A stretch of 64,000 nucleotides of DNA from Streptomyces sp. NRRL S-337. Its GTDB lineage: Bacteria > Actinomycetota > Actinomycetes > Streptomycetales > Streptomycetaceae. The DNA lies in contig NZ_JOIX01000001.1 of assembly GCF_000720175.1 (NCBI RefSeq), forward strand, positions 248,001 through 312,000. Direction: 5' to 3'. Position numbers and translations under genes: made by a program. Shown here piece by piece: positions 52,257 to 61,422 of the stretch; within the stretch, counting starts at the first letter, position 1, and each line of letters begins with the position of its first letter. A model generated the notes under the pieces. It was not told where the DNA came from. It did not search any database and saw only the letters and a list, made by a program, of their open reading frames with translations.

Positions 52257-52276
52257 GTTCTGGGTGTGAGGTGACG

Positions 52277-53650
52277 ATGGGAAAGTCGGTGGACCTCATG
52301 GATGTCGTGGATGTCGTGGTCGTCGGGGCGGGAGAGGCGGGCCTGGTGGCCGCTCGCGACCTGGTTCAGGGCAGGGCGGAGGTGCTGGTCCTGGAGGCGC
52401 GTGACCGGGTCGGTGGCCGGCTTCTGAACGACGAGTTGCCCGGCGGCGCCCCCATCGAGGTGGGCGGACAGTGGGTCGGCCCCGGGCAGGACCACGTGAT
52501 GGCGCTGATCAAGGAGCTGGGCCTGCGCACCTACCCCACCCATGCCGACGGCGAGCACATCGCCGAGATGGGCTCCTACCGCTCCCGGTACACGGGCCGA
52601 ATACCCCGGCTGAACCCGCTGGTGCTGGCAGACATCGGACAAGTCCAATACCGCCTGGACCGGCTCGCGCGCCACGTCGCCGCCACCGATCCGTGGCGGG
52701 TACCCCGCGCCGAGGAACTGGACACCCAGACCTTCGGCACCTGGCTTCGCAAAACCGCGCACACCGCAGGCGGGCGGGCTTTCTTCCGGCTGGTCACCGA
52801 GGGAGTGTTCTCCGCAGAACCCGAGGACATGTCCGCGCTGTGGGCCGCCTTCTACGTGGGCGGTGCCGGCGGCCTCGACGCACTGATCAACACCGTCGGC
52901 GGGGCGCAACAGGACCGAGTGGTCGGCGGGACACAGCGCATCGCGTTGAGGATGGCGGAGGAACTCGGTGACCGGATCGTCCTCGACGCGCCGGTGACCG
53001 ACATCGCCTGGCGGAACTCGGGCGTCCACGTCGTCACACGCAGCGGCCGGACCGTGCGCGCCCGCCGGGCCGTGGTCGCGGTGCCGCCACCGCTCGCCGC
53101 GCGCATCCGTTTCACCCCGGGCCTTCCGGGCGACCGTGATCAGCTCGTCCAGCGGATGCCGATGGGCAGGGTCATCAAGGTCAACGTGGCTTACGACGAG
53201 CCGTTTTGGCGCCGTGCGGGCCTGAGCGGCCAGGCGAACAGCACCGATCGCTCCCTGGGTACGGTGTTCGACAACACGCCGTTCGGCGGCTCTCCCGGCG
53301 TGCTTGTCGGCTTCCTCGAAGGCCGGCACGCCGATACCGGCGCACGTATGGGCTTAGACGAGCGGCGCGCTCAGGTGATCAAGGACCTCGTCGGCTATTT
53401 CGGCCCTCGGGCCCGTAACCCGGTCGCCTACATCGAACGCGACTGGGCGGAAGAGGAGTACAGCCGCGGATGCTATGGAGCGTTCGCCGTGCCCGGCACC
53501 CTCACCCGCTTCGGTCCGGCCCTGCGCAAGCCGGTCGGCCCGCTGCACTGGGCGGGTACGGAAACCGCCACGAAGTGGGCGGGCTACATGGACGGAGCCG
53601 CTGAATCAGGCCACCGCGTCGCGGTCGAGATCCTCCCTGAACTCTCCTGA
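52277..53650 (+). CDS. Flavin-containing amine oxidase
   Basis: 457 residues. FAD motif VVVVGAGEAGLVAARDLVQ, EARDRVGGRLLNDELPGGAPIEVGGQWVGPGQD, YIERDWAEEEYSRGCYGAF, and LHWAGTETATKWAGYMDGAAESGHRVAVEI are the standard monoamine oxidase/putrescine oxidase signatures. It oxidises a primary amine with FAD. ATG 52277 with GAGG ahead. Control by the divergent TetR is likely. Confidence 0.9.
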   Translation: MGKSVDLMDVVDVVVVGAGEAGLVAARDLVQGRAEVLVLEARDRVGGRLLNDELPGGAPIEVGGQWVGPGQDHVMALIKELGLRTYPTHADGEHIAEMGSYRSRYTGRIPRLNPLVLADIGQVQYRLDRLARHVAATDPWRVPRAEELDTQTFGTWLRKTAHTAGGRAFFRLVTEGVFSAEPEDMSALWAAFYVGGAGGLDALINTVGGAQQDRVVGGTQRIALRMAEELGDRIVLDAPVTDIAWRNSGVHVVTRSGRTVRARRAVVAVPPPLAARIRFTPGLPGDRDQLVQRMPMGRVIKVNVAYDEPFWRRAGLSGQANSTDRSLGTVFDNTPFGGSPGVLVGFLEGRHADTGARMGLDERRAQVIKDLVGYFGPRARNPVAYIERDWAEEEYSRGCYGAFAVPGTLTRFGPALRKPVGPLHWAGTETATKWAGYMDGAAESGHRVAVEILPELS

Positions 53651-53740
53651 TACCCACTACGAAATCGTGAGCACGGCCCCGATCGTGAAGCATTGGTCAT
53701 TGCTGCCGAGTTGGGTCGGGTGACGGGTGTCTTTCCGAAA

Positions 53741-53773
53741 CCGCATTCCCCGCACCACGTACGGGGAATGCGG
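53741..53773. terminator. 12-bp hairpin after the amine oxidase
   Basis: CCGCATTCCCCG pairs with CGGGGAATGCGG around a 9-nt loop, about 90 nt after the oxidase stop. Downstream are short tandem CCGGTATG units (53779-53811). Confidence 0.7.
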
Positions 53774-53848
53774 GACCGCCGGTATGCCGGTAGGCCGGTA
53801 TGCCGGCATGGCTTCGCGCTGGCCGGAGCCGGGGAGGGGCGGTTAGGA

Positions 53849-53876
53849 GGCGTTGGCGTTGGCGTTGGCGTTGGCG
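53849..53876. repeat. GGCGTT hexanucleotide repeat
   Basis: Four full GGCGTT units and a partial fifth, ending 15 nt before the stop of the minus-strand membrane protein gene. Slippage-prone tract in non-coding DNA. Confidence 0.85.
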
Positions 53877-53891
53877 CGGTTCACGATCTCG

Positions 53892-54659
53892 TCAGCCAGT
53901 CGCCGCAGCGGCGCGTTCCTCACCCCTGCGTCGGGACCGCTTGCCGTACATCGTTGTCCACAGAACGAGGGCGCCGAGCACGCCGTACATGAGAATCGGG
54001 CTCAAGACCACCACGGTGTCGGTGCTCATGACGTAGGCCAGCGCGATTCGGACCGCTGCCTCCAGGCAGTACGCCACGCCCCAAACCGTCGTCATCGTCC
54101 GCACGGTGCTGCGGAATCCTTCGAATTGCCACAGGCCGTTCCACCAGGCGGTGCTCGCTGCCGTGCCGTCGGTGGCGAACTTGCGGCCGAAGTAGAACAT
54201 CAGGGGGCGCGGCGCCATCAGCGTGGCCAGGCACAGCAGCCCGAACAACCCGCTGATGGCCGAGTCCTTGACCAGCAGTGCCTGGGTCGAGTGGGAGCCG
54301 ATGAGCGACACCACTGCGGTGAGCACCAGGAACACCAGGGTCACTACAGCGAATTCGTCGAGACGGCGTCGCCACACGAGGTGAACGGCGCTGTCGACAA
54401 CCGGCCAGGCACCGCCTGCCAGCAGCGCCGCGAACTCGCTCCAGCCCTGATCGCGCAAGGCGTTGTACGTGATGATCGGGGCGGCCACGTTGAGCGCGAT
54501 GGTGAGCACCCAGCCGACGATGGCGGCGCCTTGGGACCGGGCGGGGGCCCCGGGTGTTCCTCGGCTTGCACCGCTGGCGCCGCTTGCGTCTCCGGTGCGC
54601 TGGGTCTGTCTGGTCCGGTCGTGTGGTCGTGAGCGAGCATGGTTCCCCCTGGGAGTCAT
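53892..54659 (-). CDS. VC0807-like integral membrane protein
   Basis: 255 residues. A hydrophilic N-terminal 45 residues is followed by five or six helices (IVGWVLTIALNVAAPIITYNAL, AALLAGGAWPVVDSAVHLVW, VVTLVFLVLTAVVSLIGSH, LFGLLCLATLMAPRPLMFYFGR, LSPILMYGVLGALVLWTTMYGKR). The NVAAPIITYNAL and RPLMFYFGRKFATDGT motifs point to the VC0807 family, with unknown role. Start 54659 lacks a clear ribosome site. Confidence 0.65.
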   Translation of the reverse strand: MTPRGNHARSRPHDRTRQTQRTGDASGASGASRGTPGAPARSQGAAIVGWVLTIALNVAAPIITYNALRDQGWSEFAALLAGGAWPVVDSAVHLVWRRRLDEFAVVTLVFLVLTAVVSLIGSHSTQALLVKDSAISGLFGLLCLATLMAPRPLMFYFGRKFATDGTAASTAWWNGLWQFEGFRSTVRTMTTVWGVAYCLEAAVRIALAYVMSTDTVVVLSPILMYGVLGALVLWTTMYGKRSRRRGEERAAAATG

Positions 54660-55202
54660 TGGTGTGTGCGACCCGGGGCACGCAAAACAGGCGCGCGGCA
54701 GGAGACAAGCTCCCCAGGCCACGCGCCAGGCCCCCCGATAGGGCGTGATCATGCATGACCGAAAACCATCTGCGCAACTGGTCCTGAGAAGTATGTCCTA
54801 CGTGGCGAGGTGGGCAGGTGTTTGTGGCGGCGCAGGGGTGCACGAGCGGAAGAAAGACCAGGTAGTTGCGGAGATCTCGTTCCTGGCGGGGGAGAGCCTA
54901 CGGTCGCCGGGCAGGTGGGGGCGGCGCGCTCGATGAGACGAGGGCGCCGTCCCACCGATGGCTGGTCCTTGTCTCCTTGAGCGGCACGATGCGGACGCCA
55001 ATGCGGATTATGAGCCCAGGTGTCCCTGTCCCGTAGACCGTTGCCAGCGGCGGTTGCCGAGCTCACGAGGCGGCTTGCGCTCGGCAGCAGCGACCGTGGG
55101 GGCCGTGTGCGCTGGTCCCTTTCGGTGGCGACGCCGGGAGGCGGAAACGACCTGCTCAGGCGCCAAGGCATCGAGGCGGAACAGCCGGCACTCGCATCAG
55201 TC
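54660..55202. other. Intergenic region, nothing identified
   Basis: About 540 nt without a supported gene. Open frames here are short and out of family pattern. It leads into the decayed regulator and transporter genes. Confidence 0.5.
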
Positions 55203-55540
55203 TCCGGTACAGTCACCCTGTCTCCCGACGACGCCTGCATCGACGTCGACAAGCTGCAGGACATGGCAACCGCCGCCCACGACGACAGGGTCACCTCCAT
55301 CCCCACTGTCTTCGGGCGCCCGCACCTGGTGGCGGTCCACGCGCACTCGCACATCCCATCCGGCTGCGCCTGCTGCGTACCCTGGCCCGCGGCCCGCACA
55401 CCACCGGTGAGCCGGCCCATGCCTGGGAACTGCCACTCCTGGAGGTCTCCCGCCACCTTGCCGTCATGCGTCGCCCGGGCCTGCTTTCGACCAAGTCCAA
55501 CCTCGTCCGCCAGGAGCTTCGCGTACTTGCCTTCCCGTCC
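55203..55540 (+). pseudogene. Decayed ArsR-type regulator
   Basis: In one frame (to about 55360) reads DDRVTSIPTVFGRPHLVAVH, and in the frame shifted by two bases reads LRLLRTLARGPHTTGEPAHAW ELPLLEVSRHLAVMRRPGLL (written in two pieces), the helix-turn-helix of an ArsR-like repressor with a DUF5937-type front part. The break near 55360 and loss of the N-terminal half make it non-functional. Confidence 0.6.
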
Positions 55541-55699
55541 CGCACGGGATCCATGAACGTCCGGAGGCGAAGGAGCGACTCCTCGTCGGTGGCGTCGGTG
55601 GCGCGGGAGCGGGTTGTGCGGCTCTTGCCCTGCATTTCAGGCAGTGCAACACCTGCGGTGCCCTCATCGGATCGGTACTACGGGCGCTGTCCCCAAGAC

Positions 55700-55989
55700 C
55701 CACGGCTCACGCGGCCTGAGCTGGCGCTGGCCGTCGTCTTGGTGCTGTTCGCGCTGACCGCCCCCATGAAGGTCACCGCCACCATCGGGCTCTTCGCCGC
55801 CGGCGTCGCCGGATTCAGCCTCGGCCCGATCATGCAGACCTACGTCATGACACCTCACCGCTCTGGCTCGGCGCCCTGCTCGCCCTGGCCGGACTCGTCC
55901 TGGCCGTCGTCCTCACCACGACCACCCACCGCGGTCAGGCCACCGTGACCCAATCCGTACCGCAGCCCCAGCTGACCCATCGGGAATGA
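55700..55989 (+). pseudogene. Decayed MFS transporter C-terminus
   Basis: Two frames: LALAVVLVLFALTAPMKVTA and TIGLFAAGVAGFSLGPIMQT YVM read in one frame; LWLGALLALAGLVLAVVLTT TTHRGQ in another, ending in a stop at 55987-55989. These match two late membrane helices of DHA1-type efflux pumps with the loop between them lost. The decayed ArsR gene lies just before it, so this was probably a regulator-efflux pair. Confidence 0.6.
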
Positions 55990-56309
55990 AGGAGGACAGA
56001 GCGCCAGAAGCGGCGCAGCTGTCGGAAACCACCGGCCCGCGTGACGCTCCCGCGACTGCCGGGTGGTCTGCGATACGGGGTCCTGAGCGGGAGCGGATCG
56101 GCGGCATGCCTTTGACCAGCAGGCACGCCCGGTATCAGGTGTGACTCCGACAGCAGTCCGAGCCGGCTGTCTGAGCCGGTGATGTGGGCCGTTGGTGGCA
56201 ACGTAGCCGGCGCTTGCTTGCGCCTGCTGCTGGGGCACCCACCGACGTCGAACAATGGGCCCGGTCCAGACGCAAGGATCTGTTTGCGCGGCATCGAGAG
56301 GAACGAGCG

Positions 56310-57077
56310 ATGGGCAGAGCCGGACATCCGGATCGTAGAGCGTTGCTTGGCGTCGGACTTGCGGGCGCCGCGGCCGCGCTCACGGGGTGCTCCTCGACGA
56401 GGACCGCCTCGACGACCAACGCTTCGCCCGAAGCGCGGGCCGTCCAGACGGCCACCGCCTCACCCCAAGCACGGCCGACCACCCCCGCTGCGGCATTCGC
56501 GCGGCTGATGGCAGGTAACAAGCGCTGGATGAGCGGAGACCTTCACCACCCTGACCGGGACCCGAATCGGCGTCAGCTCGTGGCTCAGGCGCAGGAACCA
56601 TTCGGGGCGATCCTCTCGTGCATCGACTCCCGAGTACCGCCTGAACTCCTCTTCGACACCGGCCTGGGTGACCTCTACGTGATGCGCACGGGCGGAGAGG
56701 CGGTCGGCCCGGTGGTCACGGGCTCTGTCGAGTACGGGCCCATGACGAGTGGTACCCCGCTCGTCGTGGTCCTCGGGCATCAGCGCTGCGGCGCCATCGA
56801 GGCGGCGTACAAGTCTCTTCGTGACGGCAAACCGCTGCCGGGCAACCTGCAGGCGATCGTCAAGGCCCTGCAACCGGCATACGAGCAGGCCGTCCGCGAA
56901 GGCGGCGCCGACCCGGTCGAGACCATGGCCCGCGCTCAGGTCAAGCTGACCGCAGCCGATCTACGCTCCAACCAGGACTTGGCCCCGCTCGTGGCAAAGG
57001 GCACCCTTGCCGTGGTCGGCGCCTACTACTCACTCGACACCGGCAAGGTCGAAGTCCTGGGCGGCGCGCCTTCCTGA
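56310..57077 (+). CDS. Lipoprotein beta-class carbonic anhydrase
   Basis: 255 residues. Lipobox LTGC at about 27-30 marks a lipoprotein. Beta-carbonic anhydrase motifs: LSCIDSRVPPELLFDTGLGDLYVMRTGGEAVG (Cys, Asp, Arg) and VVVLGHQRCGAIEAA (His, Cys). All zinc ligands are present, so hydration of CO2 outside the membrane is expected. The Thr/Ser/Ala-rich linker follows the lipid Cys. ATG 56310. Confidence 0.88.
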   Translation: MGRAGHPDRRALLGVGLAGAAAALTGCSSTRTASTTNASPEARAVQTATASPQARPTTPAAAFARLMAGNKRWMSGDLHHPDRDPNRRQLVAQAQEPFGAILSCIDSRVPPELLFDTGLGDLYVMRTGGEAVGPVVTGSVEYGPMTSGTPLVVVLGHQRCGAIEAAYKSLRDGKPLPGNLQAIVKALQPAYEQAVREGGADPVETMARAQVKLTAADLRSNQDLAPLVAKGTLAVVGAYYSLDTGKVEVLGGAPS

Positions 57078-57079
57078 TC

Positions 57080-57100
57080 GGCCGGCCAGACAGGCCGGCC
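57080..57100. terminator. 8-bp hairpin after the carbonic anhydrase
   Basis: GGCCGGCC (57080-57087), loop AGACA, then GGCCGGCC, starting 3 nt after the stop. Confidence 0.65.
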
Positions 57101-57340
57101 TGGGGTACTGGGCTGGGCGGTCTTGATGGCCCGTCCCTATTGACTCCAAGTGGCCAGGGCGTGGTCCTGGGCTCGCCATGGCATGAGCCGATGACGACCG
57201 TGTAGAGCTCCCACCGGCCCCCGGACGAGAGGCTGAAGGCTGCCCGGGCCAACTCCCGATGGCCGGTCCGCCCAGAAGCGCGTCGGTTACGTCGGCCCGG
57301 CTGGAGTAGAGGTCATGGTGTCTGTCGGTGACAACCGATC

Positions 57341-57637
57341 TCACACCGACGTGACGCGGGTGCTCGGGTGCACTTCGCGTTCGATGCGCGGCATGATCTC
57401 GGGAACGTAGATGTCCTGGATAGCTGCGCCGGAGTCGTGGGTCTCCCAATGTTCCCGACTCGCCCAGCGCTCGACCAGGACAAACCGCGCGGCATCCTCG
57501 TCCGATTGGTACGCCTCCCAGCTGACGCAGCCGTCTTCGGCCAGGCACAGCGGACGCATACGGGCCAGAGCGTCCGCAACGTGGGCTATCTCTTCGGCCT
57601 TGGGCACGCGGATGATGACGATGAGGTCGAACACCAT
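57341..57637 (-). CDS. Antibiotic biosynthesis monooxygenase (ABM) family protein
   Basis: 98 residues. FDLIVIIRVPKAEEIAHVADALARMRPLCLAEDGCVSWEAYQSDEDAARFVLVERWASREHWETHDSG matches the ABM fold (single domain, usually a homodimer). Possible role in quinone or small-molecule oxidation; cofactor free. It sits convergent to the carbonic anhydrase. Confidence 0.82.
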   Translation of the reverse strand: MVFDLIVIIRVPKAEEIAHVADALARMRPLCLAEDGCVSWEAYQSDEDAARFVLVERWASREHWETHDSGAAIQDIYVPEIMPRIEREVHPSTRVTSV

Positions 57638-57741
57638 TGCTCCTCAATCGAGGGAGGACACAGCCCGAGCACCCTATCGCGACGGGCAGCTGACCTGCGT
57701 GAACACCGTGGAACGGGAACACTGGTGCCGCGCCGCCGAAG

Positions 57742-57834
57742 TTCTGCCGATGGTGCCAGCGCTACAAGACGCGCAACACCGTCGAACGGGCCATCAACAG
57801 GCTCAAGAACTTCTGGCCGATGGAACTGCGCTGA
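57742..57834 (+). pseudogene. IS5-like transposase C-terminal remnant
   Basis: FCRWCQRYKTRNTVERAINR LKNFWPMELR followed by a stop matches the RYKxRNTVERxINRLK end of IS5/IS4-type transposases. Only 30 codons remain, and the inverted repeats are gone. The last base pair overlaps the methyltransferase remnant, so the insertion may mark the deletion point. Confidence 0.65.
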
Positions 57835-58051
57835 CGGCTTCTTCGAGGCCTACTGGCGCCGACCCGAGGCGTACCTGGAAGACCATGTGCGCCGTGCGGT
57901 ATCGGTATGGACCAGAGTCGGACCGGAGGCCGAGCAGCGTGCGGTGAACAGACTCCGCGACGACCTTTCGTCAGGCCGGTGGGCTGAGCGCAACCGCGAC
58001 CTCGTCGCCCTCGACGCGGCAGAACTCGGCCTCCGCCTACTTGTCGCCTGA
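57833..58051 (+). pseudogene. Class I SAM methyltransferase C-terminal remnant
   Basis: DGFFEAYWRRPEAYLEDHVR, RAVSVWTRVGPEAEQRAVNR, LRDDLSSGRWAERNRDLVAL and DAAELGLRLLVA (read in one frame, written in pieces) resemble the end of actinobacterial class I methyltransferases. The SAM-binding half is missing, replaced upstream by the transposase remnant. Confidence 0.6.
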
Positions 58052-58095
58052 ACCATCGTGTGCGAGAACGCCGCAAAGGAACTGAACCGCCGGAC

Positions 58096-58344
58096 TCAGT
58101 AGACGTTGCCGCGGCGACGCTTGGGCTCGAAGGCGCGCTCGTCCTGGAGGTCCTCGTCGTACAGGTCGAGCATGGACCGGTCGGTCCGGCCCATCAGTCG
58201 CCTCAGGGCACCCTCGGAGCGTTCTACGTGGCTGATGGCTGATGGCTGATGGCTGGCGGCTGGCTGGCCGGCCGGCCGGCGGATCACGTGTCTGTCTCGG
58301 GTTGCCGTCGTTGGCATGCTGCGTGTCGGGTAGTGGTGTTCCAA
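58096..58344 (-). CDS. Short hypothetical protein, possibly a C-terminal fragment
   Basis: 82 residues; the last part (GRTDRSMLDLYDEDLQDERAF) looks protein-like, but the middle is encoded by the 7-bp repeat tract and the N-terminus is low-complexity. No family recognised and no ribosome site. It may be a broken end of a larger gene. Confidence 0.25.
   Translation of the reverse strand: MEHHYPTRSMPTTATRDRHVIRRPAGQPAASHQPSAISHVERSEGALRRLMGRTDRSMLDLYDEDLQDERAFEPKRRRGNVY
58231..58281. repeat. GCTGATG tandem repeat and GGCCGGCC tract
   Basis: Three GCTGATG units (58231-58251) run into GCTGGCG, GCTGGCTGGCC and repeated GGCC up to 58281. Unstable simple-sequence tract. Confidence 0.85.
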
Positions 58345-58440
58345 CTCGCGTTCTAATCAAGGTACTTCGACTGTGGCATTGAACGCGCCCCACCCCTGGC
58401 CCAGAATATGGTCGGCCACCATGGGGGTGGTCCCTGAAGC

Positions 58441-58776
58441 ATGGTGGTGCATGCGATGAGGGCAGTAGATGTGTCGAGGATCGACCGTCGCGTGAAGGGC
58501 GAGGTGGCACGGAGGGGACTGTTCCTCGTCTCACCGGACCCGGATCCCTACCATCAGGATGTTTTTGTCTTCGTATGCACGGATCCGGACCCCGGAGACT
58601 GCGGTTTCACCAGGGTGGGACACGTGTCCACAGCGACGGGGGCGAATCACGCCGTCTACGTGATGGACGGCCGTGATCGCAGCGCGGCCGTATCGCTCTC
58701 CCAGATCCGAGCCCCCTTCCCGACCTGGGAAGACGGGATCATGGCTGTGCTTGCCGCGTTCGATCGCTGGCACTGA
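58441..58776 (+). CDS. Hypothetical protein
   Basis: 111 residues. VVHAMRAVDVSRIDRRVKGEV, SPDPDPYHQDVFVFVCTDPDPGDCGFTRVGH, FPTWEDGIMAVLAAF. A small alpha/beta protein of no recognised family; codon use is normal. Start may be the ATG at 58441 or at 58456. Confidence 0.5.
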   Translation: MVVHAMRAVDVSRIDRRVKGEVARRGLFLVSPDPDPYHQDVFVFVCTDPDPGDCGFTRVGHVSTATGANHAVYVMDGRDRSAAVSLSQIRAPFPTWEDGIMAVLAAFDRWH

Positions 58777-59068
58777 CGCAGGCCGCACTTCGTGGTCTCG
58801 ACGCTGTCGTGATGGACAGGGCGGCCAGTCTTGGGACTGCCCTGCAGGTCCTCACCGGAGTCATTCGCCTCCTCGTCCGGCTGGTAGCGGGCCGCTCGCG
58901 TCGCCCAGGTATCCGGGCCGGACGGTGACGGCCCCCCGCAGTCCGCGAGCTATTGGCCTCGGGCTCGTACGGCACGGCCGGGCGGGGATCGAAATCCCCC
59001 CTGCGGACGATGGTGACTCGGACCTGGGGACGACGGCACGCCGGAGGCGCTCGCCTAGCATCCGGGTC

Positions 59069-59746
59069 ATGAACAGTGAGCTCTTCGGCGCCGAGTACAT
59101 GGCACAGCCGGCCACCGCGCCGGGCATGACGCAGCAGAACGCGAAGTCGATCAAGTACGCGGTGAACGGCGAGTGCTACGCACGGCAGGGCGCGATGATC
59201 GCCTTCCGCGGCGACCTGCAATTCGAGAAGCAGGGCCAGGGGGTCGGTAACTTCCTCAAGCGGGCCGTGACCGGCGAGGGGCTGGCGCTGATGGCCGTAC
59301 GGGGCCAGGGCGAGGTGTGGTTCGCGCACGAGGCGGCGAACTGCTTCATCGTGGACCTGGCGTCCGGCGACAGCATCACGATCAACGGCCGCAACGTGCT
59401 GTGCTTCGACCCGTCCCTTTCCTACGAGATCAAGGTGGTCAAGGGCGCCGGCATGGCCGGTGGCGGAATCTTCAACTCCGTCTTCAGCGGCCAGGGCAAG
59501 CTCGGCGTGATGTGCGAGGGCAACCCCATCGTCATACCCGTCTCCCCGCAGGCCCCGGTCTTCGTCGACACCGACGCGGTGGTCGGCTGGAGCAGCGCCC
59601 TGCAGACCTCGCTGCACCGCTCCCAGAGCATGGGGTCGATGCTCCGCGGCGGATCCGGCGAGGCGGTCCAACTGCGCTTGGACGGCGATGGGTTCGTCAT
59701 CGTACGACCGAGTGAACTGCGCCCGGAGAAGGCCGCGGGGAACTGA
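59069..59746 (+). CDS. AIM24-family protein
   Basis: 225 residues. LFGAEYMAQPATAPGMTQQNAKSIKYAVNGECYARQGAMIAFRGDLQFE, VWFAHEAANCFIVDLASGDSITINGRNVLCFDPSL and GMAGGGIFNSVFSGQGKLGVMCEGNPIVIPV show the beta-barrel-like AIM24 (TerD-linked, tryptophan-RNA-binding-attenuator-like) family. Often linked in Streptomyces with other AIM24 copies; here alone. ATG 59069. Confidence 0.88.
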   Translation: MNSELFGAEYMAQPATAPGMTQQNAKSIKYAVNGECYARQGAMIAFRGDLQFEKQGQGVGNFLKRAVTGEGLALMAVRGQGEVWFAHEAANCFIVDLASGDSITINGRNVLCFDPSLSYEIKVVKGAGMAGGGIFNSVFSGQGKLGVMCEGNPIVIPVSPQAPVFVDTDAVVGWSSALQTSLHRSQSMGSMLRGGSGEAVQLRLDGDGFVIVRPSELRPEKAAGN

Positions 59747-60168
59747 GGCGGGAAACTGAGGCGGGGAACTGATCCGGACGTACGGGGGTGAGGCTGTTGG
59801 TCAGGGTGGGGCGGCCCGGGCGTAGCGCGGGATGAACGACCTTGACCAGCGGGAGCTGCGGCGACACTCGGCTCGGCGAGTGCACCGCCTTCCCGGCCGC
59901 GCTCGCCGCGGCCGCCTGAGAGGGGACGCGCAGCAGGCCAGCGCCGGGATCCACGTTGCGGTCGTCGGTCGGCGCAGCGGCGTCCCTTTTGCTCAGGCGC
60001 GCACCAGCCCGGACCAGCTCTACGCTCACCCCGCGACGCTCACCCCGTCCTGGGCACGCGCCTGTGTCTGACCGCGCCCGCCCCCCTCATCCGACCTCGT
60101 CTCCAAGATCGATTGTCAGTGGTGGGTGAGACGATCGGTGCATCGAGTCGGAACAAGGGGGAGCGGCT
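59747..60168. other. Intergenic region, nothing identified
   Basis: Between AIM24 and VWA genes. Short repeated GAGGCGGGGAACTGA-like pieces follow the AIM24 stop. The promoter of the VWA gene must lie here. Confidence 0.5.
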
Positions 60169-61209
60169 ATGTCCGGAAACCAGAACTACATCAATCACGT
60201 TGCTCTTGTGTTGGATGCCAGTTCGTCGATGTCACATCTGAGCCGCAAGGTCGTCGACGTCGCTGACCAGCAAATTGCTTACCTGGCCCGCCGGTCGAAG
60301 GAACTGGACCAGGAAACCCGCGTCACGGTGTACGTCTTCGCAGACACGGTGGAGTGCGTCATCTACGACAAGGACGTGCTGCGGATGCCGTCCCTGAAGC
60401 AGCTGTACCGGGTCGGTGGAATGACGGCCCTGCTGGCGGCCACCCTGAAGTCGCAGCGGGAGCTGGCGCAGACAGCTCAATTGTACGGCGACCACAGCTT
60501 TCTGACGTTCGTGCTGACTGATGGCCAGGAGAATGCAAGTCATCACTGCGTGGACGCCCCTGCCAGGGATCCGCGTGAACTGATCCGGGCCGTGGCCAAG
60601 ATGATCGAGACGCAGGAGGACAACTGGACGCTAGCCGTCCTTGTGCCGGATCAGATGGGCAAGCGCGAGGCCACGCAGTGCGGTTTCCCGAAGGACAACA
60701 TAGCCATCTGGGATGCCACGAGCACCCAGGGGCTGGAAGAGGCCGGGCAGGTCATCCAGCAGGCAACCGAAAAGTTTATGGTGGGCCGGAGCCAGGGCAT
60801 CCGGGGATCGCGGGCGGTGTTCTCCATGGGTGCCGAGGCTGTCAACGAGGACACCATCAAGGCAGCCGGTCTCATCCCGGTGAATCCGTCCGAATACCAG
60901 CTGGTTCCGGTGGCTCGCGAAGCAGCGATCCGGGAGTGGGTCGTCGAATGCGGACACACTTACCGTACCGGTTGTGCGTTCTATCAGCTGAGTAAGTCCG
61001 AGAAGATCCAGGCGAAGAAGCAGATCGCGGTCCTGGAGAAGAAGACGGACCGGGTGTACACGGGGCCGGAGGCTCGGGCGCTGCTCGGCCTGCCGGACAG
61101 GGAAGTTCGCGTCAAGCCGGACCACAACGACGACTTCACGATCTTTGTGCAGAGCACGAGCGTGAACCGGAAGCTGGTACCGCAGACCCGGCTACTCCTG
61201 ATGAGCTGA
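60169..61209 (+). CDS. VWA-domain protein (TerY-like)
   Basis: 346 residues. The MIDAS motif DASSS (16-20) with VTVYVFADTV and TFVLTDGQENASHH indicates a metal-dependent VWA fold. The C-terminal half (REWVVECGHTYRTGCAFYQLSKSEKIQAKKQIAVLEKKTDRVYTGPEARALLGL) reads like a domain found in phage-related or accessory proteins. No ATPase or ter partner is adjacent. RBS and ATG at 60169 are clear. Role unknown. Confidence 0.8.
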   Translation: MSGNQNYINHVALVLDASSSMSHLSRKVVDVADQQIAYLARRSKELDQETRVTVYVFADTVECVIYDKDVLRMPSLKQLYRVGGMTALLAATLKSQRELAQTAQLYGDHSFLTFVLTDGQENASHHCVDAPARDPRELIRAVAKMIETQEDNWTLAVLVPDQMGKREATQCGFPKDNIAIWDATSTQGLEEAGQVIQQATEKFMVGRSQGIRGSRAVFSMGAEAVNEDTIKAAGLIPVNPSEYQLVPVAREAAIREWVVECGHTYRTGCAFYQLSKSEKIQAKKQIAVLEKKTDRVYTGPEARALLGLPDREVRVKPDHNDDFTIFVQSTSVNRKLVPQTRLLLMS

Positions 61210-61215
61210 CGCCTG

Positions 61216-61243
61216 GGGAGCCCCGCCGACTGACGGGGCTCCC
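61216..61243. terminator. 10-bp hairpin followed by TTTG
   Basis: GGGAGCCCCG pairs with CGGGGCTCCC around an 8-nt loop, 6 nt after the VWA stop, followed by TTTG. A strong intrinsic terminator. Confidence 0.85.
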
Positions 61244-61422
61244 TTTGCCTTGAGCACGCCTCCTGGGCCAACTGACCTGCTGCGGCTGAGTGGGCCGGAC
61301 CAGGCACCACGGTACGGCGATGGGCAGCGCTCTGCCGCGTGGTCCTGGTCGTGGCGGGCGGCCCAGCAGTGGGAGGAGCGTGGGAGGTGGCCGTACGCCC
61401 TGGCCCGCCGTCGTGGCCGATG

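Noticed and set aside
53779..53811. CCGGTATG tandem units as a possible CRISPR or attachment site
   Set aside because: Only two or three short units without spacers or linked genes.
54749..55456. A 235-codon minus-strand frame before the carbonic anhydrase
   Set aside because: No family-like residues, poor codon pattern and overlap with the ArsR relic on the plus strand.
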